A stretch of 64,000 nt of DNA from Gigaspora rosea (GCA_003550325.1 QKWP01000766.1:1-64000), one strand, 5' to 3'; positions 44,577 through 56,260 are shown, counted from the stretch's first letter. A program made the numbers and translations. The notes: generated by a model not told the origin, from the sequence alone.

Positions 44577-45632
44577 TAGGGACTGCCTATTTCCACCATG
44601 ATATTTTGCTATTTCTACCATGGTTACACAAAAAGTTACTATTTTTAGATTTTAATATAATATTGTATATTATAATTTTAATTGGCCCACTTGATTTAGG
44701 TTACCAAAACAAGACTTGTGTAATATTACACAACATTAGCAGCATGTAACCAAAAATTATTTTTGTAAAAACAATGCACTGGACCTTTGTGTAATGTACA
44801 TGCATATGTTGTATAACCAGTATATGTACTTTGATTGGATATTACTTTGAACCTAGATTTAGGGTTAGGGTGGGTCAGAATTATGTAGAGTTGCATCAGT
44901 CCGGTGCGGTCTGGTCCGGTCACTAAGATGACCATTATCATAGTGTTTACGTCCCGGTTCAGTCTGGTCCTTCGGTCCCATAACGGTCCTTTAATGATTA
45001 TGTCAATCTTAATGCATAACTGATAAGATTTTATTGGCCAGAATGATGTAATTATTTACTGTCAAATGTGCAAATCTTACATTTTTGATACTTCTGCACT
45101 TACTTTTTTGATACTCCTAAATGTACCCCAAAATTATATTACTTTTTTGAGACACAGCGATTTTAAAAAAGTCACGTGATCACTGCGATTAAAATCGACC
45201 AATGGAATTGCAGGTAAGATTCTAATAAAAGGCTTAAAGTTTTTTTAATCAGAACTAATTTTTTTATTATATTATTATTATATAAATTCTAATAAGAGTT
45301 CAGAGATGAAAATTACCATTCCAATAGTAGTAAACACATCAAATTGGCTTAGTGTATCACGAAATATGAGTAAAAAATTTTCACGAATTTTTAAAGCTTT
45401 TTTAAAAAAACTAAAAATTCGTGAAAATTTTTTACTCATATTTCGTGATACACTAAGCCAATTTGATGTGTTTACTACTATTGTAACTAAAAATATTTTT
45501 TCAAAACCAATGCACTGAGCTTTTGTGTAACAAAAGTGCATATATTATTTTGAATTCTAAAAATAGAAAATCTTGGGTAACCATGATGAAAATAGCAAAT
45601 ACCATAGTGGAAATAGTAACCACCTTATTTTT
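44577..45632. mobile_element. DNA element with about 60-bp imperfect inverted ends
   Basis: Left end GCCTATTTCCACCATGATAT...CTACCATGGTTACA, right end the complement (...GGTAACCATGATGAAAATAGC...ATAGTGGAAATAGTAACC). It contains a direct repeat of about 55 bp (near 44750 and 45488, CAATGCACTG...TTTGTGTAA) and a perfect hairpin at 45323-45482. No transposase seen. Confidence 0.7.
45323..45482. repeat. Perfect hairpin, about 72-bp arms
   Basis: The left arm begins AATAGTAGTAAACACATC. The right arm is its exact complement ending GATGTGTTTACTACTATT. Loop of about 16 bases. No mismatch seen in the arms. Confidence 0.9.
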
Positions 45633-45706
45633 TTTTAATTTTGTAACCTGTCAGATCTTTATTAGCAAAATTACATAAAAACTACATAATTTTATATACT
45701 AACAGT

Positions 45707-45932
45707 AATAATCGAACTAAGCCGGCTGCCCGAATTGGTGCCCAACTTTGCTACTGCACTAAAATGGTTTGCTCATACTCAAACGACAGTCTTCTCCATC
45801 AGTAAAAAGTATAGCACCACCTGGCTTCAGAAACCAACCACAGGATCCATTCTACCTAAAAACTTCTTCTCTGAGCTTCTCATAAAGAAGAATAAAAAAA
45901 AGGGGGAAAGACTAAAGGGGGACAATACCTAA
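45707..45932 (+). CDS. Possible terminal exon, unrecognised protein
   Basis: An open frame of about 74 codons to TAA, starting after CTAACAG (AG at 45704-45705), composed like real protein (P-E-L-V-P-N-F-A-T-A-L-K-W-F) with a Lys-rich tail. No upstream exon identified and no family recognised. On the minus strand the same place has a GTTAGTATA donor that could belong to the array-2 gene, so the strand is uncertain. Confidence 0.3.
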
Positions 45933-46224
45933 ATAACTAACCAAAAAACCAACCAAAAATACAACCAAACGAAAGAAAAAACAAAAAAAGAAAAACCAAA
46001 GAAAAAGCAAAGAAAGAATAGAAACTGTAGATGCTAACATGTCTAGCATAAATGATAAAAATTATATAATACCACAAGACTAATGTCTATTGATGTATTA
46101 TATGTACAAGTAATGAAAACGAAACTAAAAAAAAAAGATAAGAAATTTTTCATGTGCTCTCCAGATCCAACCATGTCATTCATTATTTATTTGTATGTCA
46201 GTATATACTCGGGATGGCACTGGT

Positions 46225-46665
46225 CCCGATTTGATCATTCCAATTCAGAAGGAGTAAACACTGCTAATCTTTTGGAGGGAGTAAGCTAGGATTCTCACTT
46301 TTTGGCGAAAATTTCAAAAAAATCCAAAAAGGAGTAAGATGATACCCAAAGAAATTTAAAGGAGAAGGTGTAGTTAAAAAACTTAGTTTTTTGTTGTTTC
46401 CCATTGTTTTTTTCCACAGGAAACTTCATCGACAAAAGAAAACTTTAATCTCCACCAAAATTTCTCATACAAGGGCTCCACCTTCTGCCAGTTATCTTGT
46501 AAAAGTACGCTTTTGACTTGCATGTTGAATATATAAAGGAGTCCCCAGAAAGTTAGTTGACCTTTATAAAAACCATTTTCCTGTGTTATCCTACTATACA
46601 TTAAGTATAGGCAACTCTCCAACAAAAAACTTCTTGTTTTTCTTCTGTTGGTAATTTGGTTCAAG
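46225..46665. repeat. Dispersed repeat E, copy 1
   Basis: A plus-strand word string (AGTAAACACTGCTAATC) followed by a minus-strand open frame (46383-46664, 93 codons) with D-N-W-Q-K-V-E-P-L-Y-E-K-F-W-W. Both parts recur in the same relation, inverted, at 55985-56260. Could be an unknown gene family or a mobile element. Confidence 0.5.
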
Positions 46666-46763
46666 TGATCATCAGAAAGAGTTTTTTGAATAGTAACCCC
46701 TTATTATAAAGTTCTAATTTATAAAATAGTTTAATAATAAGGTTATTATAAATCAAGTTTATT

Positions 46764-47381
46764 AAAATGTGCCTATGGTGTTGATAGTGATTTAAGCCGG
46801 CTAATGCAGCCACAGCTAAGCTGGCTTAGCTGGCTAAGCCAGTTGATGTAATGTGATCGGCTGGCTAATGCGGCTAAAAGCTAACTATTATATGAATCCG
46901 ATAAATTCCAAAAAGGAAAAATAAATGGACATAAAGTATGGCCAAATATCCCGAAATATTCTGAATGCAAGCCAATAGTTAGCCGTTAGCCAGCTGCTTA
47001 GCCAATGATTTAGTCAGCTGGCTAAGCCAGTCGACTAAAACCATGTGGCTTAAATCACTAGATGTTGACACTATGTTACACAATCTATTAGAATAGCCAA
47101 TCAAAATTTAAGATCAGGTGTAACATAAAATTTCATTTTTTTTGTTTATTTTTTAAAAAAACATTCATATCTCTAAAGTTTGCTTATGAAACCACCTTTG
47201 GGACTCTAATAAAAAAAAATTCCTTACTAAATTTTGGTATAAACTATGCCCCCCTGCCCATCCCAAGTCTCACCCTAACCCTAAAGTAATTAAAATTTGA
47301 TAAAAATTTATTTTTTGGGTTTGTTACACAGATTTGCAAATCTAATTTACCCTATGGTGTTCAACACCATAGATGCATTTT
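46764..47381. mobile_element. MITE family C, copy 2, with a nested element
   Basis: Inverted copy of 24689-25031. Ends AAAATGTGCCTATGGTG and the complement near 47360-47381. Split by the element at 46785-47060. Confidence 0.75.
46785..47060. mobile_element. hAT-type MITE nested in MITE family C
   Basis: Ends TAGTGATTTAAGCC and GGCTTAAATCACTA. Flanks GGTGTTGA and GATGTTGA form an 8-bp duplication with one change. GC-rich GGCTAAGC repeats inside; similar words occur near 7680-7730. Confidence 0.75.
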
Positions 47382-47550
47382 ATAACATTTGTTATAAATA
47401 ACTAGAGATTTTTTATTTAATACCTTGTTTTTGTACGTTTGCCCATGAAGGGGTAATAATTGTCAATTAAACAATTAGCATCAAAATTACCAAGACTTTC
47501 ACAAATTGCATTTTTTTTTCGCAAAGAGTATAAAAAATTTGTTAACAATA

Positions 47551-47727
47551 TATAAGTCACTCTCGTTATAGTGACGTCCTCAGGCTGTAAAATTTCTTCA
47601 CTATATTGAGAGATTCACTATATCGAGAGCCTTTTATTATAGTAATAATAATTCTGTTCTAAAAAAATTCTTCACTATAACCAATCTTCACTATATTGAG
47701 AGTTCACTATAATGAGAGTGACTTGTA
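47551..47727. mobile_element. MITE family F, copy 1
   Basis: 177 bp. Ends AAGTCACTCTCGTTATAGTG and the complement ...CACTATAATGAGAGTGACTT, bordered by TA. Several short CTCAATATAGTGAA motifs inside. Confidence 0.85.
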
Positions 47728-48109
47728 CTTTCTTTTAAAAAAGCGAAAGAAATATTGAGTAATGAGTAAAAAGGCATGCGTTTATATAATAATTCATTTC
47801 CAAAGCCACAATAAACGTTTCTTCACTCAGATATACAAACAATAAACTTAATTTTTGAAACAATTACCCATTGAAATCAGTAAACTTTTGAAGCCATTAC
47901 TCAGCATAGACGATAATTAGTAGCTTTTCTAATTTATAAATTGATACTAAACTTAGTCATATCTTCAAAAGAAGTGTTAGACTTGTGGTCTCAAAATCAC
48001 TTGGACTTTAAAATCAGTCCTTTTCTTCATTCAGACGCAAACACCATTAACAGGTAATGTCTTAAAAGTTTACTAATTAAAGTTGACCTCGATATAGGCA
48101 CTCTCAATA

Positions 48110-48286
48110 TACAAGTCACTCTCGTTATAGTGAACTCTCAATATAGTGAAGATTGGCTATAGTGAAGAATTTTTTTAGAACAGAATTATTATTACTATAA
48201 TAAAAGGCTCTCGATATAGTGGATCTCTCAATATAGTGAAGAAATTTTACAGCCTGAGGACTTCACTATAACGAGAGTGACTTGTA
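48110..48286. mobile_element. MITE family F, copy 2 (inverted)
   Basis: Reverse complement of 47551-47727 with only a handful of differences by eye, same length, TA borders. The two copies bracket about 380 bp. Confidence 0.88.
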
Positions 48287-48289
48287 GTC

Positions 48290-49004
48290 ACAAACTCATA
48301 TAATCACCATTTTATATTTACCGATTATTCGCACCATGGATTTTTACTATTCGTACCATGAAAATCTGCTTACCCTAACTAACTACAGAACTAATTCTGG
48401 TCATTACCGGTATTTTACCCTTTACATGGTCACAAATACGTATAATCACAGTAACCCGATTTTACATATACCAATTTAATTAGATACTTGATATAATCAC
48501 AAAATTACAAGAAAAATTAGACATTTTCATATCTCAGCCGGGTTAATTTTACCTTAAGCATATATTATGTTTTAATGTTGATTTACGAATACTGATGTCA
48601 TCGTTTTATCAGATTTTCGCTGTTTGTTTTTAAGCTTAAGCTTTGCCTTTCACTATTTACATAAATAGTTCGCTTGACAACTGTGATTTTCATCCAGTTC
48701 TGAACAACTTGCCAACAAATACTTGAGGTCACTCATTTCATCAACGCTTATTTCATGGCAAACTTCCTTTATAGTTTTTGATGTCAAAATCCTTATGGTC
48801 CTCGTTAGATGCAGGTATTTTCTGGTTAATATTGCAATTACAATGATTATTGAAATCGAATTAATATGATTATGACGTTATCTTTCTTTTTGCTATCGAT
48901 CATCTTGAGCGAAGACTGGTTCTGTCACTCAGTAACTCATAAACTAAGGGTAATGTATTGTTACGTATTTAGTTATTGGTATGTTCCGATGGACTCCGCG
49001 ATCA
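48290..49004. other. No gene seen
   Basis: AT-rich with only short chance frames. No recognisable motif. Confidence 0.45.
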
Positions 49005-49425
49005 CTGCAGGCAATGCAAAGACTTCATATTTTGCGATTAGGCTTCATGGCTGCAATAACAGTGCAAGAATCTCTTATTAGCACCATCGTGATAGCAGTA
49101 GAGATGTGCTTCATGCGTGCGCGTGATTCCGAATATACGCATGTTTCCGAATCATGGCATTTTATCCAATCGAAATTTTATTTTTATTTAAATTTTTTTT
49201 TTATTAAGAAAAATTCATTGATTCGCATAATTCCGAATCATGCGCATTTTAACCCATCTCTAGATAGCAGCGCAAGAATCTTTTGTCTGGTATTAGGCTC
49301 TGCAATGATAACAATGCAATGCAAGAACTTTTTATTTCATAAGTAGGTTCTACGGCAATGGCAGCAGTGCAAGAATCTCTTATTTCATAATTGGGCACCA
49401 CGGCAATAGCAGTGAAGGATTTCAG
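49005..49425. repeat. Degenerate tandem repeat, about 50-55 bp unit
   Basis: The words GCAATG, CAGTGCAAGAATCTCTTATT and TCATAA recur three to four times. Interrupted by the hAT-type MITE. Confidence 0.55.
49099..49262. mobile_element. hAT-type MITE, 164 bp
   Basis: Ends TAGAGATG and CATCTCTA, with a perfect 8-bp target duplication GATAGCAG at 49091-49098 and 49263-49270. Confidence 0.85.
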
Positions 49426-49429
49426 GTTT

Positions 49430-50830
49430 AGAGTAAAGTTTTCGGCGTGTACGATTGGTGTATTTTTGAATATATATTTGTTCGTAACGTTTTTTTTTTT
49501 TGTATAAACCTTTTATTTAATACGTAGAATTTTCTAATATAAAGATTTAGGTTATTTGAACACGGAGATTTAATTTTTCCTACACATAGATCATAATGGA
49601 CCTGCGCAATTATCTTATGTATATATACTTATTTTATATAGTTACCACAAATATTTTAATTATACTGTACATTTAATGACTTTATAGAGGTAACAGGATA
49701 TTGTCACCCTTTTTATAATCACATATTTTCTGTATCCCGAGCAACTGTATTACATAGCATAATCAGTAAATTTTAAGTCATTACTCAGCACAAACAATAA
49801 TAAATATATATATATATAACTGTTAAATTTTCAAAATGTCAGATAAGCAATCTTAGACCCATTTTTTTGTAACATTGTAGCGAATTCATAAATTTGAAAA
49901 TTTTGACTATTATAATATGTTAATATACTGATTTTTGCTGAGATAATCAATGTTCCCAGGTAGGTTAAGGCGCTTCTTTATTATAAATTTATATGTTTAA
50001 CAAGAGTGGAGAAGATGGGTTAGAAATTTTATCAGCTTATATCAAAGGTCCAAAAAAAGTTTTCTGAACTAGATATTGATTTATTAATATATAATTTGGT
50101 AGTTAAAATTTAATTTTGAACTAAAAAATAGCTTAATTTTATAAAATTGCCGAAATCTGGTTGTAATCGATTAAATTTGATGATTTTGATCGATTATCAT
50201 TACCCCAACCCTATAAAAAAAAACATTTGGAATTATTCAGAAATATTCGATCTTTTGTTCGAAAATCGACAGTGTTCCGAACATTTTAAATCATATTTAT
50301 TGGATGTATATGTTTTTATACGTTTTTTTATGCGATAATTTTTAATCAAAAATTTCTATTTTTTACGTCCCAAACAAACATCGTAATTAAAACCATACAA
50401 ACATAAACTCCTGTTCGGAAAATCGACACCGTTCCAAACTATTCCTGACAATTTTAAACACCATTTTTTATAAGGCAACGATTAAATGAGATTGAGATTT
50501 TTATCGATATGAATTGTTAGCGCAATTCGTTATTTATGAATTGATATGAAGTTTAGCCTACCACAAAAAAAGTGTTATCTCAAACCTACTTGAGGCTTAA
50601 TTAGATTATACAAAAGCCATTATAAACATTCTTTGCTCAGACACAAACAAGTTGATTATTTTTCGAAATCACTGCCAAACTTAAACAGTAAATTTTTGAC
50701 CCATTGCTTAGCATCAACAATAATAAATCTATATATAAAAATATATACATATAAATTCATCAATCGAAATATAGATACCACACGAGATATACGTAGCATT
50801 CATTTATTTCGGGTTTGCATGATTTTGTAA
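49430..50830. other. No gene seen
   Basis: AT-rich. Short frames only. A weak duplication of TTCGAAAATCGACA...GTTCC occurs near 50260 and 50415. Confidence 0.4.
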
Positions 50831-50831
50831 A

Positions 50832-51000
50832 ATTTGCAGATCAAAAAAAAAAAAAGAAATCGCCTTTGATTTCTAGGTGATTCCTGATTTCTTAAAACTA
50901 CTCCGATATGACAATTTCCATACACAAATATCATAAAGTTTTAAGAAATCAGAAAACACCTAGAAATCGCAAGTGATTTCTTTTTTTATGATCTGCAAAT
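50832..51000. mobile_element. Hairpin MITE, 169 bp
   Basis: Ends ATTTGCAGATCA and TGATCTGCAAAT-like; the arms continue through GAAATC, CTAGGTG and TTTCTTAAAACT, each matched by its complement. Confidence 0.75.
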
Positions 51001-51066
51001 AATGAAACCAAAAAAACTATCGGTCTTGAAATATTCTACTGTACTATCGCTAGAACCGGTTTACCA

Positions 51067-51273
51067 TTATCCTATATATAAGCTCCATATTCTAACTTGG
51101 TTTTCTAAATAAAAAAAAAAAAAAGACGTTAGGATTCTTTGAAAAGCTTTCAAAAAATTATCTTGAACTTCTTGATGAATTCTGTAATAATTAATGTTGG
51201 CCAATGTTCCGAGCACATTCTGCCTTTTAAAATCTAGGCCAATATATTTTCGTAATAAATTATCAGTATACAT
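51067..51273 (-). other. Short open frame, unrecognised
   Basis: 68 codons on the minus strand (L-L-R-K-Y-I-G-L-D-F-K-R-Q-N-V-L). It reads like protein but has no known motif and abuts a MITE. Possibly a gene fragment. Confidence 0.25.
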
Positions 51274-51484
51274 TTATTGCGCTTTGCAAAAAGATGTGAC
51301 ATCTGCAGATCACAATGTCGCGTGAAAATCGGAGATTCTATAGATTTTAAGAATCTAATCAATTTCAAATAAATATAAATATAACTGTCAAAAATATGGA
51401 TCAATAGGATACAGAATCTCGGAAATTCTTCTCTATCATAATTAAAAACATTATGGGGTCACGTCTTTTTGCAAAACGTTATAA
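51273..51484. mobile_element. MITE family A, copy 2
   Basis: Ends TTATTGCGCTTTGCAAAAAG and CTTTTTGCAAAACGTTATAA. Interior matches 1640-1864. Confidence 0.8.
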
Positions 51485-51605
51485 AACATGGTTCTATTCA
51501 ACAATTTGAAATTATTATCAAGCAATTTTTATTTATAATCACTCGATATTAATCAGTATTTAAATGTTAAAAGTATTGTAGTATTAATGTAAAAATTTTT
51601 AATTA

Positions 51606-52450
51606 AGGTATATCTATGGAGGAAAAGCTTCCTTAGAATAAATTGATGCTTCATTTACTTTTGAGCCTACACTTATTGCTTATGAGCTTCTCTTTGAAGA
51701 GTTGGCTAAAAGTCTTGAAATTTACCTAATTGAAACCAAGGCTTCCTGGTTTCGTTTCATTTCCTCCGTGTTTATAAAATAAAATTTCAAAATAATTAAC
51801 TTCTAAGAATTGCAAAAATGGTGCAATAATATTTTGGTAAAGCATCTGAATAAAATTTTTAATTTTGAAGATTTTATTTCTGTTCAAAAAAATGGGTTAA
51901 TCTCGTGATGATTTACAAATGGAAGAAGTAAAAATTTGGGATCGCGTTATTTAATGAGGAATTGCTCAAAATCCTGGTCTACCCTCTGATCATTAAAATT
52001 GGTTTCGGGATAATTTTTTGGCTCAAAAACCACTTTAAGATATTGTTTACCTCTTATTCGTTGTTTTCAAATATATGGTGACCATATCAACAATAACAAT
52101 TCTAGATAAAGATCCCTGGAACGACATAATAAAAAGATTTGTATCCCAAATAGACCAATATTTTGAGAAATTCTTTCTCTTCATCTAGCTTTGACATCAA
52201 TATTGCCAATCAGTGTAACAGAACCATTTTTGAAAGTAATTATCAGCTGAAAATTGCTTCATGAATTGATGGTAAAAGTATTATATCTTTCACAAAAAAT
52301 AATCTCAAATGAATTTAGATTACCTCTTCGTGAAAGAAGATGCAATAAGCAAGCAAATATTATCGTGGTTATGAAGATTAAAGGCATTAACGAAATTCTT
52401 GGTGGATATAATCATTTTGGATGGAATACCAAGTTCAGATAATATAGTAA
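51606..52450 (+). pseudogene. BTB/BACK-TLDc family pseudogene
   Basis: Order and wording match the large Rhizophagus BTB-TLDc family: Y-I-Y-G-G-K-A-S-L-E, then S-F-T-F-E-P-T-L-I-A-Y-E-L-L, A-S-W-F-R-F, Q-K-W-C-N-N, D-D-L-Q-M-E-E-V-K-I-W-D, G-I-A-Q-N-P-G-L-P-S-D, and near the end the TLDc string V-V-M-K-I-K-G-I-N-E-I-L-G-G-Y near 52365. A stop at about 51632 and many further stops and frame changes make it dead. The BTB start is missing. Such proteins are thought to be adaptors; here only a relic is left. Confidence 0.8.
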
Positions 52451-53079
52451 AGTATTGTAATTATAAGTTTATCTTTTTTAATTGAAAAATAATAATTCAA
52501 ACTTCTATTTTTTAAGCAAGCAATTGAATGTGATCTAAGTTTTGTCATGATTAGTTTAACGAAGATGAAATATGCTGTTGTTAGTATTTTAACCGTTAAA
52601 TATAATATTTATTTCATACATTGGAATGGAATTATTGTGGGTTTAGAATCCACATAAGTTGATTCCAAATAAATGTAGATTGTAACTGAACTTTAAAATG
52701 CATCTGAGTTCCTAAAAGAATTTGAATTCAACTTATAATAAAATTAAGTAGATTCTAATTTATTTTATGAAGCAGCTTTAAGATAATGATTATTCATAAC
52801 GAAAAATGCATTAGTAAATTAATTCAGTTTATTTATCAGTTTTTTTATTACATTTATGATTGCTAGGATGGTAACTACTACACATGGTTTTCATTTAAGA
52901 TCATAAAATTATGTAAAGGATTTTGTCAAAATACTAACACATATGGACTATTTTTAGTTGGTTTGGTCTTGATGTTTGAATATGTATTCATTGTTTTTTT
53001 TTATTAAAGACATTAATTATTTAGATTAAAAATTTAAAAATATTTACAGCAACGTAAAGGTAATGCTTGAAACCAATCC

Positions 53080-54180
53080 TTACTTCAAGTATCTTCAATT
53101 CACTTGGATATTTTTTGCTAAAGAACATCATTTGCATGTTCCACAAACCCTTGACTTTGTAGATGCCTTGGATGGCCGTTAATGATATGAATGTTAGACC
53201 AAATAGTTAATTATTCTTGGGTTATTTCTTCTGTAAACTCATGACTATTATCACTCTGGAGATGATTGGAGCACCAAAGTAGATGACAAAAAAAATAGCA
53301 ACCTCAATTGGGTTAAAGCCTGGTCAATGATCGCACATGTGACAAATGTGATGATAATCTGCTTTGCAGCTATCGGGTTTGGAAAATTTTTTCTGTCGTG
53401 CAATTTTTTACAAACTTTTAAGAACGATTGTGGAATATAGCAATATTGTTCAGAAAATAGCAAAAAAATAAACAAATAAATAAATAAATACCTGTAAATA
53501 AATAAATAAATATATTTTATAACTTTATTAATTCATGTGGCAGATTATGCTGAGATTGGCTTATGCTGAGAATTTAAGTTATTTTATTATGAAATTATAA
53601 AATTTTAGAGGGCTTTTTTAGGGTGTTTTTTTTTATAGTTTGTTAGGGTTTAGTGTTAGGTTATTAATAAATAAGTATATGTGGATTTTAGTAGGTATTA
53701 TCTCAGCATAAGCTGCCACAATTAATCCGTAGATTATATACCACTTCCCAGAGTTTCGTAGAGCCAACATGTTTCAAGACCTCTGAAGTAACCTGCACAA
53801 TATTTGTATATCTTGTAAGTTTAATCAATTTTTATAAGTTGCAATACGGGATTAGTTGTTCACGTAAAGCTAACGTATTTTTTGCCCAGCAATGACCTTT
53901 CGCATTTCCAATTTTGGTATTTTCAATTTCTTGTAAAATGCTATTACAAAAGTCGAAATCCTCACGTGTGATAAAAATCTTATGTCGCCTATTAACTGAA
54001 TTGCTGTCAAGAAATTTCAAAGCAACTCTTCAAATGTATCGCAAGATAAAAATGGATAATTTTGAGATTCGGCCATCAAAGAGTAAGAATTTTAAAATGA
54101 AATAAAAGTTGACGCAAATTCAGAAGAAAATCTGAACTCAAGTTAAAGAATATGCTATTCGCATAGATGTCATATCGTTA
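53080..54180 (-). mobile_element. Integrase-bearing element (fossil)
   Basis: Minus-strand remains of a retroviral-type integrase: an N-terminal part around 53832-54020 and a core part around 53100-53480 with I-N-G-H-P-R-H. Family uncertain (LTR-type, Ginger-like or Polinton). Heavily broken, old, and interrupted by the MITE at 53533-53720. Confidence 0.55.
53533..53720. mobile_element. MITE, 188 bp, perfect 6-bp target duplication
   Basis: Ends ATGTGGCAGATTATGCTGAG and the complement ...CTCAGCATAAGCTGCCACA. ATTAAT at 53527-53532 and 53721-53726. Confidence 0.82.
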
Positions 54181-54189
54181 ATATTCTCG

Positions 54190-54690
54190 CGCATCATGTA
54201 CACATATATTCCACAGACGCGAGTAAGTATTTTCTTTTTTAAAAAAAAAAAAATAATAATAAAAAAAGTGATGTTAATAATTAAGCCAGGTTGAAAATTT
54301 ACTTTATAGTTTCTAAAAGATGCTACATTGAATTGAATTAGTCAAATTTCCTTATAACGGGCTGGATATTTAAAAAAAAATTTCAGAGTTAAGAAAATTT
54401 TGTAGCTTGAAAATTAACTATATACTAATACACATGTGCACATATTATGTTAAAAAATATGTGGCCCATATGCACATATTCTTATCTATTCAAATTCAAT
54501 TATGAAATTACTAGTATTGCGTAAATACAAATATATAATTTGGATAAATACAATGTGAAGATAGATAATAAATCAAGAGTAAAGAGTAAATTTATTTAAG
54601 TCCCAATGAATATAGAGCTAAATTTATTAAAGGTTTGTATTCCAAAAAATTGACACTATGAGATACATTAGATAGCTACCGGTTTAATAC
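54190..54690. other. No gene seen
   Basis: AT-rich, short frames only. Confidence 0.45.
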
Positions 54691-54698
54691 TATATAGT

Positions 54699-55049
54699 TT
54701 GAAAACGTCTTTATCAATATTTAAATTTATTAGGGATCAAGTAGCAGATATAATTTGCACTGAATTGACTATATCAACAAAAAGCCAGTTATTTCAAAGC
54801 CTTAAAGTAAATAACTTACGCCACAGGCTTGGCGTTAAAAGTCAGTATAGTGAAGAATGTAAATTTGAAATATACAATTACGCATTTATATATACAAAAT
54901 TCTGGTTAAAGTTTCGCGTCAGAGGCGTAGATATAAACACTTACCTTTTAAATAATAATATATTTTTTTTTCATGAATTAACACCTTTTATTAAAGGTTA
55001 TATACAAAACATCAAAACTTTACTAAAATCTTCGATGAATATCTTTTAA
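54699..55049 (+). CDS. Unrecognised 116-codon open frame
   Basis: Open from a TTG at 54699 to TAA, with protein-like composition (I-C-T-E-L-T-I-S-T-K-S-Q-L-F-Q-S-L-K) and no known motif. No ATG near the start. Its end overlaps the border of the element at 55046. Could be a gene fragment or chance. Confidence 0.25.
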   Translation: MKTSLSIFKFIRDQVADIICTELTISTKSQLFQSLKVNNLRHRLGVKSQYSEECKFEIYNYAFIYTKFWLKFRVRGVDINTYLLNNNIFFFHELTPFIKGYIQNIKTLLKSSMNIF

Positions 55050-55571
55050 GGGTAGGGGGAACAAATTTTAAATTATATATAAAACATATTGTAAAATTTT
55101 TTTCTATTAAAAATTAAAAAATATTTTATGAAGTAAATTACTTTTAAAAATTAATTGAAAGTTGCAGAATAGATTCTTCTAATTTTAATGATAGTAAAAT
55201 TATTAAAATTGGTTAAATATTCGCTGAGAAACAGGTGTTTAAAGATAGAGTATCATAAATTGTTTACAAAAATCATATGATGATCATATGATATCAACCA
55301 ATCAAAATTAGTCATTTTGTGTAACTGGGAGAAATTTGAGCCAACTGGGAGAAACTTTACAATATATAAAAGTATAAATTTTTTAAAAGTTTTATTTATT
55401 AAAACTTTGCTATTATAAAAAGAACATATTGTTCTATATATTATAAAATTTTGGCTAAAATTAATTACAACTATAAAAAGTTTTATTAGTAGCATATTTT
55501 CAATTTCTATATAAATCCTATTGTACCACCAAAATCATATGAAAAATGATCTACGTTCCTCCTACCCTTAA
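55046..55571. mobile_element. DNA element family G, copy 1, 526 bp
   Basis: Ends TTAAGGGTAGGGGGAAC and GTTCCTCCTACCCTTAA-like. TCTT flanks both ends (55042-55045, 55572-55575), a possible 4-bp target duplication. Interior has a CATATGATGATCATATG palindrome. Second copy begins at 63745. Confidence 0.75.
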
Positions 55572-55984
55572 TCTTGCAGCTATATAGTACTAATAAAATT
55601 TATTTAAAAAGGCTTCTTATATATGTTTATTATTTCTAATAAATTAGACAGAATGATAATCAAATAAATAGAACCTATTTGTATTTTTCTATTGTGCACC
55701 TTTTGAAATTTCTGAGATTTTGAAGATTTAAAGTTTATTAGCTTTAAAATGAACTAGCCATTTAGAACTCTAGTATTATAAATTGCCATATACAAAACTC
55801 TCTTATAATAATAAACCTATTATATACTATACCTGAATATGAAATACAGAATCTATATTAATTAAATATAAGTTTTTTCAAATATTTGGATTGCCTATTA
55901 TGAATATAAGATATGCATACTTTTTAAAGTTTTTCTTTAGTGACAAGAATTTACTAGATTTTGGATTTATTATAGAATTTAAAG

Positions 55985-56260
55985 CGTTTTAACACAAGAT
56001 AACTGGCAGAAAGTGGTGCCCTTGTACAGAAAATTTTGGTGGAGTCATCACTTCTACTCTGTCAATGAAGTAACCTGGACATTATAATAGGGAACAACAA
56101 AGAAATGAGCTTTCTGGCTACACTCTCCTTTAAATTTCTTACAAGTAATTCCTTGGCATTATTTTTCTCGTCTTCCTGCCATTTCTTCAAAATTTTTGAC
56201 AAAAAGTGGTGATTTGGTTTACCCCCTTTAAACAATCAGCAGTGTTTACCTTTCCAAATT
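55985..56260. repeat. Dispersed repeat E, copy 2 (inverted)
   Basis: Carries AACTGGCAGAAAGTGGTGCC, the coding-like string K-F-W-W near 56030 and, further on, the complement of GTAAACACTGCTAATC. Same layout as 46225-46665 in reverse. A third partial copy is at about 62020-62110. Confidence 0.5.
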
